Source: an uncultured Porphyromonadaceae bacterium
GTDB taxonomy: Bacteria > Bacteroidota > Bacteroidia > Bacteroidales > Muribaculaceae
Assembly (NCBI GenBank): GCA_902461565.1
Contig: CABPYL010000015.1
Span: 1-64,000, forward strand
Reading direction: 5' to 3'
Length of the DNA: 64,000 nt
The position numbers and the translations under genes are program-made. The notes beneath the pieces are model-generated. The model was given only the letters and a program-made list of their open reading frames with translations, was not told the origin of the DNA and did not search any database. Positions 18,875-28,294 of the stretch are shown here, piece by piece (positions within the stretch are counted from its first letter, which is position 1; each line of letters opens with the position of its first letter).

Positions 18875-18923
18875 TTTGTCTATAAACTAAACTTTTCATA
18901 TATTTGCGGAAAGTTTAGTTTAT
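18875..18923 (+). promoter_or_regulatory. Promoter nested in a perfect 14-bp inverted repeat (ATPase gene)
   Basis: A full Bacteroidetes promoter is visible: TTTG (18875-18878), a 20-bp spacer, and TATATTTG (18899-18906). The -7 element lies in the 14-bp loop of a perfect inverted repeat: ATAAACTAAACTTT at 18882-18895 and its complement at 18910-18923. The right arm covers the expected transcription start and the first two bases of the ATG at 18922. The layout fits an operator for a dimeric repressor, or a hairpin that hides the start codon. Confidence 0.7.
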
Positions 18924-20127
18924 GGAAGAAACTTCTGATATTGTCATAAGGTCATATTATCTGGACCGCATCCGCCCGTATATAGGCAAAGGTCTCATCA
19001 AGATACTCGTAGGCCAGCGCCGCGTTGGTAAAAGCTATATCCTGAGGTCGGTTGCCGAGGAGGTGCGTCGCTCTCAGCCAGAGGCTAATTTCATCAGTAT
19101 CAATTTAGAGGATTTTGCCTTTTCTCATATTTCAAATGCGGAGGAGCTTCACAGGGAAATATCATCGCGCCTTGTGGACGGCAAAAAGAACTACATATTC
19201 CTTGATGAGATACAGGAAGTGGCCGGATTCGACAGAGTTGTGCGCTCGTTGATTCTGAAATCCGATATCGACATATATATCACGGGCAGCAATTCAATGA
19301 TGCTTTCGTCGGAGATGGCTTCCCGTCTTGCCGGACGTAGTGTTGAGATACATGTGCATCCGCTGACGTATCGTGAATTTCTGGAATTTCATTCGTGCGA
19401 TGATTCCGATGAAGCCTTGGAAAAATATCTGCGGTTCGGAGGTCTCCCTTATCTGAGAAATCTTCCCGACCAAGCCACATGGGGGGAATATCTCTCCGGA
19501 ATAACTGATGCTGTGGTTTATCGCGATGTCGTCAGTCGTCATTCATTGCGTAATACGGATTTTCTGCAGCGTCTACTTCTTTATCTTTCCGATAATATTG
19601 GCAAAATTTTTACTGCTAAGAAAATAGCTGATTATCTGAAATCACAGCGTGTTGCCACAAGTATCACCGGAGTACAGTCGTATATTGGTTACGTGGAGGA
19701 GGCATTCATCATAAATCGTGCCCGCAGATGGGATATGGAGGGAAAGCGTTTTTTTGAGATAGGGGAAAAAATATTTTTTGAAGATCTCGGTATCAGGAAT
19801 GCTATTATCGGCTATCGTCCCAATGATATCGCAGGGCTGATGGAGAATGTCGTTTATAATCATCTCAAAAGCAGTGGCTATGATGTAAAAATTGGTGTTC
19901 TTTCGCAAGGACGCGAGATTGATTTTATTGCCGAAAAGGATAAGGAATACCGCTATGTACAGGTTGCTTGTTCTGTTCTTGATGATACAACTGCTGACCG
20001 TGAGTTCGGGAATCTGACAAAAATACCCGATAATTATGAAAAAACGGTAGTTACCCTGCATGAGAGTGCTCCGAATACATTCAAGGGTATCCGTCAGATG
20101 ACCCTACGTGATTTTTTGCTGGAATAA
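18922..20127 (+). CDS. AAA-type ATPase with DUF4143 domain
   Basis: The product is 401 residues. The N-terminal AAA_14 domain has a Walker A motif (VGQRRVGKSY, residues ~31-40), Walker B (YIFLDEIQEV) and a sensor-like YITGSNSMMLS. The C-terminal DUF4143 part covers about residues 200-390 (RNAIIGYRPNDIAGLMENVVYNHL, GREIDFIAEK). That last text resembles a PD-(D/E)xK nuclease-like fold with D and E-K retained. Members are common as orphan genes in Bacteroidales and their role is not established. The expected mRNA leader is only about ten nucleotides. The gene ends at a strong terminator shared with the convergent GH36 gene. Confidence 0.88.
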   Translation: MEETSDIVIRSYYLDRIRPYIGKGLIKILVGQRRVGKSYILRSVAEEVRRSQPEANFISINLEDFAFSHISNAEELHREISSRLVDGKKNYIFLDEIQEVAGFDRVVRSLILKSDIDIYITGSNSMMLSSEMASRLAGRSVEIHVHPLTYREFLEFHSCDDSDEALEKYLRFGGLPYLRNLPDQATWGEYLSGITDAVVYRDVVSRHSLRNTDFLQRLLLYLSDNIGKIFTAKKIADYLKSQRVATSITGVQSYIGYVEEAFIINRARRWDMEGKRFFEIGEKIFFEDLGIRNAIIGYRPNDIAGLMENVVYNHLKSSGYDVKIGVLSQGREIDFIAEKDKEYRYVQVACSVLDDTTADREFGNLTKIPDNYEKTVVTLHESAPNTFKGIRQMTLRDFLLE

Positions 20128-20156
20128 GATAATATACAAGGCATATAATTTATTAC

Positions 20157-20195
20157 AAACTCAGCGGCGCTCGGGGTTCGGGCGCCGCTGAGTTT
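20157..20195. terminator. Bidirectional terminator between ATPase and GH36 genes
   Basis: A fourteen-bp perfect stem (AAACTCAGCGGCGC with its complement) encloses an 11-nt loop between two convergent genes. A/T-rich flanks on both sides fit termination in both directions. Confidence 0.8.
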
Positions 20196-20208
20196 ATATA
20201 GCTGAGAT

Positions 20209-22419
20209 TTATTTTGCCTGGAGACGGAGGACGCGCGAGGCGTAGGCATTGCGGTCGTTCCACTCGGTGGTATGTGTCAGCGGCATTTCGAGGCCGTTGG
20301 ACATCAGGAATTTGCCGGTGAAACTCTTGCCCTCGAAGGGCAGTGGTGCTGTATCGGTGCGGTTAAGTTCTGTTACGGTGTATGTCTTGTCGGGGTCGAG
20401 ACCGGCCAACGTTACACGCGGAAGCTGCTGGTTGGCGAAAGTCTCGGTTTTCCACCAGAAGAAAGCAGCGTCGTTTTTGTCGGGAGCGACGTACATCAGC
20501 GATGCGGCGCCTTTGCCGTCGTAGGGCGACAGAAGGCGATACAGGTCACCCTGCTGAACCACGGGACGGATGAGTTTGTAATCGGCAATAGCATGGCGAG
20601 TCTGTTCTTTTTCCTTGTCGGTCATGTTTTTGGGCTGGATTTCCATGCCGAGGCGACCGCTCATGGCAACGTCGGTGCGGTATTTCAGAGGCACGAGACG
20701 GTTGGTCTGATGGTTGGGCGAAGCGGAGATATGCGAGCCCATAGCCACAGCGGGGAAGAAGTAGCTTGTGCCCCATTGCATGTATATGCGCTGGAGGGCG
20801 TCGGTGTTGTCGGAGGTCCAGAATTCATCGAAGTAGGGCAGATAGCCCCAGTTCACACGACCGCCTCCGCTGGCGCAGTCCTGGATTGTTACGTCGGGAT
20901 ATTTTGCACGGATGCGTTTGAGTGTGCTTTCGAGTCCCTTGTGATAGTCGATATAGAGATGGCTCTGGTTGTCGGCGGTGAGATACTGCGAGCCGTGGTT
21001 CATTATGGGCGCGTTGGCATCCCATTTGATGTAGTCGATTTCGGGATAGTTTGTTAACAGGGTGTCGACGATGTTGAAAACGAGATCCTGCACCTTGGGA
21101 TTGGAGAGGTCGAGTACGAGCTGTGTTCCGCCGCGGCCGAGGACGGGTTCGCGTCTGGGGGCTTTGACGATGTATTCGGGATGTTTCTCGTAGAGTTCCG
21201 AAACGCTGTTGGTCATTTCGGGCTCCAGCCAGATGCCGAAACGGATTCCGCGGTCTTTTGCAGCCTTGAGCAGCCCGTCGATGCCGGCGGGGAGCTTGCG
21301 GGTGTCTACGGTCCAGTCGCCGAGGCTGGAATTGTCGGTGTTGCGCTGATATTTGCCACCGAACCAGCCGTCGTCCATCACGAACAGCTCTCCGCCCATG
21401 CCGGCGATGTCGGTCATCATCTGCTGCATGCCTTCCTCGTTGATATCGAAATACACTCCTTCCCAGCTGTTCAGCAGAATTTTGCGCAGGCCGGTGCCGT
21501 GAGCCAGCCGGTGGTTGCGTCCCCAGCGGTGGAAGTTGCGGCTAACGCCGCCAATCCCGTTTTCGCTGTAGCTCAACGCCAATGGCGGAGTAACGAAAGT
21601 CTCGCCTTTGCGGAGGTTGTAGGCCGAGTGGTCGTCGTAGATTCCGGCGAAGAAGTGGTGATAGTCGGAATCGTCGGTGTCGAACCACAGTTTGTAGTTG
21701 CCGGTGTAGCAGATGGCTGCGCCGATTGTGCGTCCGGCGTTCTCGTCAGCCTCGCCGTCGAGCGATATCATCACTTCGCCGTGCGCGGTGTGGGAGTTTC
21801 GTGTGCCGTCGGTGTTCTTTATCATTTTAATGCCGTGGGGCAGTGGAGCCTCCTCCACACGTGCCTCGTTGGCCCACGAGCCGTACAGCTGCGACACATG
21901 TACGTCGGAGCGGCGGATAGGCAGATAGCCGGACATGAAACGCGTGAGCTTTACGGTGCCTTTCTCGTTGCTGGTTATCTCAGTCCATGTCTCTATAACA
22001 TCCTCTCCGGTGTATGTACGGTATTTAACGTCGATGTTGAAGGGATAAACCTCGTCGGTCATGCTCACGGTGGTGATTTTTGCGCCGTCGGTGTCAGTTT
22101 TTTCCGATACGCCGGTAACGTTCATCACAGTGGTCATATTGCCGTCGGCGTGGATTGCCGCGAAGGCTTTTTCCTTGTCTGGGTTGTTGCCGTACACGGG
22201 GTATGCGTCGAAGCCCGGAGTGCCTGCGGCGCCGAGATTCGCGATGTCGGCATCCGAAAGGGCGTTGCCGTAGTACAGGAATTTGAGCGGCTTGCCCTGT
22301 GTTGCGTCCAGCACAAGCGAACTGCCGGGGGTGCCGATGTGGATATTTTCGGCACATAGCGGCATTGTAGCAAGCATGGCGGTGGCGGCTACAAAAAGAT
22401 TAAGGTGTTTGTGGTACAT
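20209..22419 (-). CDS. GH36 alpha-galactosidase
   Basis: The product is 736 residues with a type I signal peptide (cleavage near LCA before EN). The N-terminal beta-sandwich covers about residues 30-290, followed by a TIM barrel. The retaining nucleophile Asp is in YIKWDANAP. The acid/base Asp lies in FWTSDNTD, just after DCASGGGRVNWG. EPEMTN and MDDGWFGGKY are also typical of the family. It removes alpha-1,6-galactosyl branches, so in this locus its expected substrate is galactomannan or its oligosaccharides. It is divergent from the AraC regulator of the locus. Confidence 0.93.
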   Translation of the reverse strand: MYHKHLNLFVAATAMLATMPLCAENIHIGTPGSSLVLDATQGKPLKFLYYGNALSDADIANLGAAGTPGFDAYPVYGNNPDKEKAFAAIHADGNMTTVMNVTGVSEKTDTDGAKITTVSMTDEVYPFNIDVKYRTYTGEDVIETWTEITSNEKGTVKLTRFMSGYLPIRRSDVHVSQLYGSWANEARVEEAPLPHGIKMIKNTDGTRNSHTAHGEVMISLDGEADENAGRTIGAAICYTGNYKLWFDTDDSDYHHFFAGIYDDHSAYNLRKGETFVTPPLALSYSENGIGGVSRNFHRWGRNHRLAHGTGLRKILLNSWEGVYFDINEEGMQQMMTDIAGMGGELFVMDDGWFGGKYQRNTDNSSLGDWTVDTRKLPAGIDGLLKAAKDRGIRFGIWLEPEMTNSVSELYEKHPEYIVKAPRREPVLGRGGTQLVLDLSNPKVQDLVFNIVDTLLTNYPEIDYIKWDANAPIMNHGSQYLTADNQSHLYIDYHKGLESTLKRIRAKYPDVTIQDCASGGGRVNWGYLPYFDEFWTSDNTDALQRIYMQWGTSYFFPAVAMGSHISASPNHQTNRLVPLKYRTDVAMSGRLGMEIQPKNMTDKEKEQTRHAIADYKLIRPVVQQGDLYRLLSPYDGKGAASLMYVAPDKNDAAFFWWKTETFANQQLPRVTLAGLDPDKTYTVTELNRTDTAPLPFEGKSFTGKFLMSNGLEMPLTHTTEWNDRNAYASRVLRLQAK

Positions 22420-22479
22420 TATATTGGATTGTGAAATGGTTTATTTTTTAGGGAGAAAGGACAATAAAATGCCGTGGTG

Positions 22480-22487
22480 CAAAGTTA
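22480..22487 (-). promoter_or_regulatory. -7 element of the GH36 gene
   Basis: TAACTTTG on the minus strand, about 60 bp upstream of the GH36 start, in the divergent intergenic region shared with the AraC regulator. Confidence 0.45.
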
Positions 22488-22619
22488 GACATTATACAGA
22501 GGCAAATGTTCGACGATTTTGTTAAATACTTGACTTCTGTTGCGCCTTTTGGCAAAAAATAGTTATCTTTACGGCAGAATCCCTTCCGGACGCCTGTAAA
22601 TCCAAAACCTGTCCATACC

Positions 22620-23507
22620 ATGACCAAAAACGCTCCTGAAGTAATTACGGAAATCACGCCCTTGTCCGACAAGGACTGCTTCTATATTGTAGACCGCTAC
22701 AAGGACAAATTCAACTATCCCATACACCGGCACGACGAATACGAGCTTAACTTTGTGGCCGGCAGCAACGGGGCTGCCCGAATAGTGGGCGATTCGGTGA
22801 AGACAATCGGCGATTACGACCTTGTGCTTGTCGGCGGCGGAATAGAGCATGCCTGGGAGCAGCACAACTGTACTTCCGGGCAGATACGCGAGATTACCAT
22901 ACAGTTTTCCAACAAGCTCTTCGGCGATACGTTCATGAGCAAGAACCAGATGCGTGCCATCCGGGAGATGCTCGAAAAATCCACCCTTGGCATCGCGTTC
23001 TCGCAGCACGCGATAATGCACGTGTTCCACCGTCTGGAAAAGCTTGTAACCATGCAGGGTGATTTCTATCGTTTTATAGAACTTATGACGATTCTGTACG
23101 AACTCGCCACTGTAGAGCCATACACTACCCTGGCGACATCTACCTACGCGAACCTGGCGCACGGGTCGGACTCGCGTCGCGTTACAAAGGTGCAGAAATT
23201 CATAACCGACAACTATCAGAAGGAAATAACGCTCGCGCAGCTTGCAAGTCTTGCCGGCATGACGCCGACGGCGTTCAGCCGGTTCTTTAAATTGCGTACA
23301 GGCCGTATGGTGTCGGATTATATCATAGACGTGCGCCTCGGGTTTGCTACCCGTGCCCTTGTGGACAGTACAAGTTCGGTATCGGAAATATGCTACTCCT
23401 GCGGCTTTAACAACGTTAGCTATTTCAACCGCATATTTAAGAAAAAGAAGGGCTGTTCGCCTAAGGAATTCCGCGAATACTACAAGCACCACCGTGTGCT
23501 GATATAA
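22620..23507 (+). CDS. AraC-family regulator of the mannan locus
   Basis: The product is 295 residues. The N-terminal cupin-like sensor covers about residues 1-170 (DKFNYPIHRHDEYELNFVAG, then IEHAWEQHNC). The C-terminal double helix-turn-helix covers about 190-290 (EITLAQLASLAGMTPTAFSR, CYSCGFNNVSYFNRIFKK, CSPKEFREY). It is cytoplasmic with no signal peptide. Sitting between the divergent GH36 gene and the acetylesterase/mannanase genes, it is the natural local regulator, probably sensing a mannan-derived sugar. Most Bacteroides mannan loci use hybrid two-component regulators, so an AraC-type sensor here is somewhat unusual. Sensor specificity is inferred from position only. Confidence 0.9.
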   Translation: MTKNAPEVITEITPLSDKDCFYIVDRYKDKFNYPIHRHDEYELNFVAGSNGAARIVGDSVKTIGDYDLVLVGGGIEHAWEQHNCTSGQIREITIQFSNKLFGDTFMSKNQMRAIREMLEKSTLGIAFSQHAIMHVFHRLEKLVTMQGDFYRFIELMTILYELATVEPYTTLATSTYANLAHGSDSRRVTKVQKFITDNYQKEITLAQLASLAGMTPTAFSRFFKLRTGRMVSDYIIDVRLGFATRALVDSTSSVSEICYSCGFNNVSYFNRIFKKKKGCSPKEFREYYKHHRVLI

Positions 23508-23622
23508 TGCCGCTGTCCGAAAAAAGAATTCTGCAGAACTTTATTTTAGTGTCTGTCTTGCACTATCTTGACAGAGTGTTGAAAAATTATTGCGTGGTTC
23601 GCTTAATTCGGAATTCTGTGAT

Positions 23623-23630
23623 TATATTTG
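23623..23630 (+). promoter_or_regulatory. -7 element of the acetylesterase-mannanase operon
   Basis: TATATTTG lies 25 bp before the acetylesterase start. The octamer GAATTCTG occurs just upstream (23611-23618) and again at 23527-23534, 84 bp apart, which are possible regulator half-sites. Confidence 0.5.
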
Positions 23631-23655
23631 CGGCTGAAAAACAAACACCTTACTC

Positions 23656-25095
23656 ATGACCACATTTAAAATCCTTGCAACATCGGCGGCTATGCTCTCT
23701 TTCGCAGCAGTAAACGCTGCCGTTACAATGCCAAAATATTTTTCCGACAATATGGTTCTTCAGGCCGATACCACGGCTATGCTTCGCGGCCATGCCACAC
23801 CCGGCGCCATTGTACAGGCTGCCGGTTCGTGGGGTGGAAAAGCCGAAGCCACAGCCGATAAAAAAGGCGCATGGCAAATGTACCTGCCCACGCCTAAGGC
23901 TTCCTTCGAACCTCTTTCGCTAACCGTTACCGATACTAAGGACGGCCAGAGCGTTAGTTTCGGCAACGTACTTGCCGGCGAAGTGTGGATTGCGTCGGGC
24001 CAGAGCAACATGGAAATGCCGCTGCGCGGCTTCACCAACCAGCCTATCGAGGGCGGCGGCGAAGAGATTGCTTTCAGCCGCAAGCTCGGCAAAGGCATAC
24101 GCTTTCTCTCCATTCCCAAAACTCCGGTATACGAGCCTCAGTACGATGTGAACGCCACGTGGAAGGTGAGTGAGCCTGCCAACGCGGGTGAATTCTCGGC
24201 TGCTGCGTGGTTCTTTGCCAAGGCGCTCCGCGATATCCTCGATACTCCCGTTGGCATTATCTGCAACGCGTACGGCGGCGCCAAGGTAGAGGGTTATGAA
24301 CCTGCCGAATTAATCGCCAGATATCCCGACCGCAACATGAAGGCCGAGCAGGCCGACAAGAATATGCCAGACCATGAGCGTGTAGGCGTTATGTACTACG
24401 GCATGATGCTTCCCATTGCCGGTTACACTGCCCGCGGTTTCATCTGGAACCAGGGTGAGTCGAATGTCGGCGGCCATGATTATTATGGCGACCGCCAGGC
24501 CGATATGCTGAACCACTGGCGAAAACTGTGGGGCAACGACGACATGAAATTCTATTTTGTGGAACTCCCGGGCTGGGATTACGGCGATGTGAACGGCACC
24601 AACGCGGCACTGTTCCGCGAGGCTCAGAACAAAGCCGCCGCGACGACCCCGGGCGCATATATCGTATGCACTTCCGACCTCGTCTATCCTGATGAACCCA
24701 ACGATATCCATGCTCGCAACAAGCGTTCCATCGGCAACCGTCTGGCACAGGCCGCCGCTACCCACACTTACGGCATTCAGGGAATTCCGCACACATATCC
24801 CACTTTCCGCGAGATGGATGTGAAAGGCAACGAGGCATATCTGAAATTCGACAACGCCTGGACAGGCTTCTCGCCCAACGATGCTCCCGAGGGCTTCGAG
24901 GTTGCCGGTGCCGACAAGGTATTCCATCCGGCAGACGCCCGTATCCTCCCCGGTGAAGTGATTGTTGTGAGCAGTCCTGATGTGCGCGAGATAAAATCCG
25001 TGCGCTACTGCTTCCGCAATTTCGCAATCGGCAAGCTGCACGACAATTACGGGATGCCATTGGTACCTTTCCGCACCGACGACTGGGAAAAATAA
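23656..25095 (+). CDS. SGNH-family sialate O-acetylesterase-like carbohydrate esterase
   Basis: The product is 479 residues with a signal peptide ending near AVNAA. After a beta-rich N-terminal region (about residues 25-105), the SGNH block I appears as WIASGQSNMEM (Ser nucleophile). Block-like text FIWNQGESNVGG follows, and the C-terminal part carries the DIHARNK Asp-x-x-His pair. The family removes O-acetyl groups from sugars and is often labelled sialate O-acetylesterase. Here, 3 bp before a mannanase gene, acetyl-mannan deacetylation is the more likely job (inference). It acts in the periplasm or at the surface. Confidence 0.85.
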   Translation: MTTFKILATSAAMLSFAAVNAAVTMPKYFSDNMVLQADTTAMLRGHATPGAIVQAAGSWGGKAEATADKKGAWQMYLPTPKASFEPLSLTVTDTKDGQSVSFGNVLAGEVWIASGQSNMEMPLRGFTNQPIEGGGEEIAFSRKLGKGIRFLSIPKTPVYEPQYDVNATWKVSEPANAGEFSAAAWFFAKALRDILDTPVGIICNAYGGAKVEGYEPAELIARYPDRNMKAEQADKNMPDHERVGVMYYGMMLPIAGYTARGFIWNQGESNVGGHDYYGDRQADMLNHWRKLWGNDDMKFYFVELPGWDYGDVNGTNAALFREAQNKAAATTPGAYIVCTSDLVYPDEPNDIHARNKRSIGNRLAQAAATHTYGIQGIPHTYPTFREMDVKGNEAYLKFDNAWTGFSPNDAPEGFEVAGADKVFHPADARILPGEVIVVSSPDVREIKSVRYCFRNFAIGKLHDNYGMPLVPFRTDDWEK

Positions 25096-25098
25096 ATT

Positions 25099-26421
25099 AT
25101 GATAACACGAAACAAGATGATAAAAAAAGTCAAGACCGCGATAATTCTGTCTGTGGCTGCCTCCATAGCCGGCGGCTGCACCTCTAAGAAGGCCAATGAG
25201 GGCGAGACAGCTGACAACGGTTTCGTAACCGTTGAAAACGGCGAGTTCATGCTTCACGGCAAGCCTTACCGCTATGTGGGCACCAACCTGTGGTATGCCG
25301 GGATTCTCGGTTCTGAGGGTGTGGGCGGCAACCGCGCACGCCTCGAGGCGGAACTGGATTCCCTGCAGGCGCTTGGAGTTGACAATCTGCGCATCCTTGC
25401 CGGTGGCGACGGTAACCGTCATATCGACAGTCATATAGAACCTACATTGCAGACTGCTCCGGGCGAATACAACCAGGATTTGCTTGTCGGTCTGGACTAT
25501 GTGCTCGACGCCCTGGAAAAACGCGACATGCGCGCGGTTATATATCTTAACAACGCCTGGGAATGGAGCGGCGGCTACGGCACATACCTCGAGTGGGCTG
25601 GTCGCGGCGAGGCTCCTGTGCCCCTGGAGACGAGTTATCCCGCATATATGGAGTTCGTCTCGGCATTTGTAACAGATTCTGTGGCAAAGTCGCTGTACGC
25701 CAATCATGTGCGTAATATCGTGGGCCGTACAAACTCCATCACCGGCAAGCCGTACAGCGAGTCGCCGGCAATCATGTCGTGGCAGATAGCCAACGAGCCG
25801 CGTTGCTTCAATCCCGACAACAAACAGGCTTTTGAGGATTGGCTCACGGATACCGGGCGCCTTATAAAGAGCATCGATGTCAACCACCTTGTAAGTACCG
25901 GCAGCGAAGGCTCGTGGGGTTGCGAGGGTGATATCGAGCTTTGGGCGCGCATCCATAATTCCGATGCCATCGACTACGCCAACATCCATATATGGCCCTA
26001 CAACTGGAGCTGGGCCAAGCCCGATTCGCTTACAGAAACGTTGCCCGTGGCCAAGCAGAATACCCTCGACTATATTCGCGAACACCGCGCCCGTACCGCC
26101 AAACCCATCGTACTCGAGGAATTCGGATTCCCCCGCGACGGCATGGCAAATGCTCCCGGCAGCCCTACAACGGCGCGCGACGAATACTATAACTTTGTTT
26201 TCGACCTTATGACGGCCGACAACAGCATAAACGGCGCCAACTTCTGGGGCTGGGGCGGCATGGCTGTTCCCGCTCACGAGAACTGGCAGCCCGGCGACGA
26301 CTACACCGGCGATCCGGCTCAGGAGGCACAGGGGCTCAACTCGGTGTTCTCTGTAGACCGTTCAACACTCGATGTTATCCGCAAAGCAAACGAGAAAATA
26401 CACAAAACAACAATAGATTGA
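25099..26421 (+). CDS. GH5 beta-mannanase lipoprotein (subfamily 7-like)
   Basis: The product is 440 residues with a lipoprotein signal (lipobox AGGC near residue 28). The catalytic barrel begins at FMLHGKPYRYVGTNLWY. The acid/base Glu is in WQIANEPRC and the nucleophile Glu in IVLEEFGFPRDG. The NLWYA opening, the STGSEGSWG segment and HIWPYNWSW fit endo-beta-mannanases of GH5_7. It should cut beta-1,4-mannan or glucomannan at or near the cell surface. It is coupled to the upstream esterase (3-bp gap) and followed by a hairpin at 26448-26488. Confidence 0.88.
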   Translation: MITRNKMIKKVKTAIILSVAASIAGGCTSKKANEGETADNGFVTVENGEFMLHGKPYRYVGTNLWYAGILGSEGVGGNRARLEAELDSLQALGVDNLRILAGGDGNRHIDSHIEPTLQTAPGEYNQDLLVGLDYVLDALEKRDMRAVIYLNNAWEWSGGYGTYLEWAGRGEAPVPLETSYPAYMEFVSAFVTDSVAKSLYANHVRNIVGRTNSITGKPYSESPAIMSWQIANEPRCFNPDNKQAFEDWLTDTGRLIKSIDVNHLVSTGSEGSWGCEGDIELWARIHNSDAIDYANIHIWPYNWSWAKPDSLTETLPVAKQNTLDYIREHRARTAKPIVLEEFGFPRDGMANAPGSPTTARDEYYNFVFDLMTADNSINGANFWGWGGMAVPAHENWQPGDDYTGDPAQEAQGLNSVFSVDRSTLDVIRKANEKIHKTTID

Positions 26422-26447
26422 TTGGTTTAGAAAACCTATAAGTTAAA

Positions 26448-26543
26448 ATATCCCGGAACATAGAAGCAAAGGTTAGATACCGGGATATATGTCATAGGTA
26501 AATCAGGTTAGGTTGAAGGCTCGGCTGTGAAAGTCGGGCCTTT
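26448..26543 (+). terminator. Two hairpins after the GH5 mannanase
   Basis: ATATCCCGG (26448-26456) pairs with CCGGGATAT (26480-26488) across a 23-nt loop. A second stem with AAGGC...GCCTT arms (26516-26543) runs into TTTGTT. Together they are the likely 3' end of the esterase-mannanase transcript. No gene is seen in 26422-26669. Confidence 0.6.
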
Positions 26544-26610
26544 GTTCTGGACAGGGATGTCGGCATCTTTCCTCCCGTGGTTATAGCCTGTGCGCGTGCC
26601 ATAACACGAC

Positions 26611-26650
26611 AAAAAACAGCCCCGGAGGCGGTGCACTCCGGAGCTTGTGT
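26611..26650 (-). terminator. Intrinsic terminator of the minus-strand secreted-protein gene
   Basis: On the minus strand, ACAAGCTCCGGAG pairs imperfectly with CTCCGGGGCTGT and is followed by TTTTTTGT. It sits ~20 bp past the stop of the gene at 26670. Confidence 0.75.
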
Positions 26651-26669
26651 ATCGGGAAGGATTAAGGAA

Positions 26670-28250
26670 TCACTTCATGGCTTTCACGGTAGTGACGGAG
26701 CCGTCGGCATGGTGGCGGCGCTGGATGCTGAAGCCGTTTTCGGGCTTGCTGATGCGGCGGCCGGAAAGATCGAAGTACTCCGTGCTGACAACGGGCGATG
26801 TAGTGGCGATGTTGTCAACGCCGGTGATGGTACCGTTTGCAAAGTTCAGCTGTACAATTTCGCTGCGGTATTCCTTGCCGTCGCAGATATTGATAAGCTG
26901 AAGTCCGATAGTCTCCAGGCCCCATACCTTTACGCCTATTTCATGTGCGCCGTCGATGCGGTCGCGTACAATCATGTTCTTGTTGTAGTCGAAGGGAATG
27001 TTGGTGAAGTAGTCGACTGAGCCGAATTCCTCGGGGTTGATTTCAACCACTTCGCCGTCATAGAACAGGTTGTAGAACAGGTTCTCGTTCAGCATCAGGT
27101 TGCCGTCAACGTCCACGTTCGGCAGATAGAAGTCGAGGGTGTTGAAGCTGGTGCCTTCGGCCCAAACGAGTTCGTACGGGTCGCGGGGAACGCCTGCATA
27201 GGAGGTCTGACGCCAGAAGCCGTTGTCGGAAATCTTACAGAGGAACATGATGTTCTCGTTACCGGCGTTGATAAGAAGGTTGAGGCCGGGAGTGCCGTTG
27301 TAGATTTTGCCTGTCTCGGGGTCGTAGTCGAAAGTGTACTCGGCATCGGCGGGAGCCGGTTTCATGTACGGATATTCTTCGATAGGCTCGGCCAGGAAGG
27401 TGTAGATGTCGTATGCGCCCATGTATGAGCCCATGAACTGCAGGTTGGCGATGTGAATCTTGCCGTCCTCCTTGATTGTGCCTTTGAACCACAGGTCGGG
27501 AACGTCGGTGGAAACGTTGGTGAAGTAAACGTCGTTGCCGTCGAAGCCTACCTGTACGGTATGACCGTAGTTGTCGTTCATCTTGTAGCTGTAGGTGAGG
27601 GTTTCTATGTCGGCGGGGGGAGTTACGATTTCACGGGTATCTGGGGTGAAAACTATATTGCTCTCGCAGATACCGAGGTACATCGGGCCGTCCACCACAA
27701 CGCCGAGAGCGCAGTTTTCGGGCAGCGGGTCGAGGGTTATCACGCCGTCCTCGCCGATGGTATAGGTAATCGTGCCGGGTTCCTGGATATTTGCGACGGG
27801 CATACCCGTTTCGGGGTCCATATCCTCGGTCGGCTCGAGCAGGGTGTAGTTGTATGCTCCTTCTTCCTCGGATTCATAGATGCACTGCGGGTAGGCTACG
27901 GTAATCTTGCTGCCGTCCTGAGTACCTTTGAGGTATGTGCCTGTGGGGAGGAGTGAGAGCGGGTCGGCGAAGTAAACGGTGTTGTCGGCGCCGAATACGA
28001 TGGTGGCCGCCGAGCTCTGGTCCTCCATTACGAAGCCCATGTAGTTCACAGTGAAAATCTTGTTGTAACTTTTTGCCTCGCCGTCCGCTTCGAAGATGAT
28101 GTCAGAGGCAGCGGCCTTGGCCGGAGCCAACTTGCCGGGGCCGTTTTTGATGATTTCAGCCGGTTTGAACTGCAGGGCAGTCAAATCCTGCGCCCCTGCC
28201 GATGTGGTGAGCAGGCACGCTGTGGCGATAAGGGTAAATGCTTTTTTCAT
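26670..28250 (-). CDS. Secreted protein of unknown function with T9SS-like tail, paralogue of 41178-42806
   Basis: The product is 526 residues with a signal peptide (MKKAFTLIATACLLTTSAGA). The body is beta-rich and composed of repeated blocks (DNTVYFADPLS, GNDVYFTNVSTDVPDLWFKG, DGKIHIANLQFMG) suggestive of a repeating beta-sheet fold. I cannot name the family. The C-terminal ~35 residues (YFDLSGRRISKPENG, DGSVTTVKAMK) match the local sorting-tail pattern. A protein with the same architecture is encoded at the other end of the mannan locus. This gene runs opposite to the mannan genes, downstream of the truncated Omp28-like gene. Confidence 0.75.
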   Translation of the reverse strand: MKKAFTLIATACLLTTSAGAQDLTALQFKPAEIIKNGPGKLAPAKAAASDIIFEADGEAKSYNKIFTVNYMGFVMEDQSSAATIVFGADNTVYFADPLSLLPTGTYLKGTQDGSKITVAYPQCIYESEEEGAYNYTLLEPTEDMDPETGMPVANIQEPGTITYTIGEDGVITLDPLPENCALGVVVDGPMYLGICESNIVFTPDTREIVTPPADIETLTYSYKMNDNYGHTVQVGFDGNDVYFTNVSTDVPDLWFKGTIKEDGKIHIANLQFMGSYMGAYDIYTFLAEPIEEYPYMKPAPADAEYTFDYDPETGKIYNGTPGLNLLINAGNENIMFLCKISDNGFWRQTSYAGVPRDPYELVWAEGTSFNTLDFYLPNVDVDGNLMLNENLFYNLFYDGEVVEINPEEFGSVDYFTNIPFDYNKNMIVRDRIDGAHEIGVKVWGLETIGLQLINICDGKEYRSEIVQLNFANGTITGVDNIATTSPVVSTEYFDLSGRRISKPENGFSIQRRHHADGSVTTVKAMK

Positions 28251-28294
28251 AAAAAACGATTGGAATTAAAAATATAAGATAATATAATGCAAAT

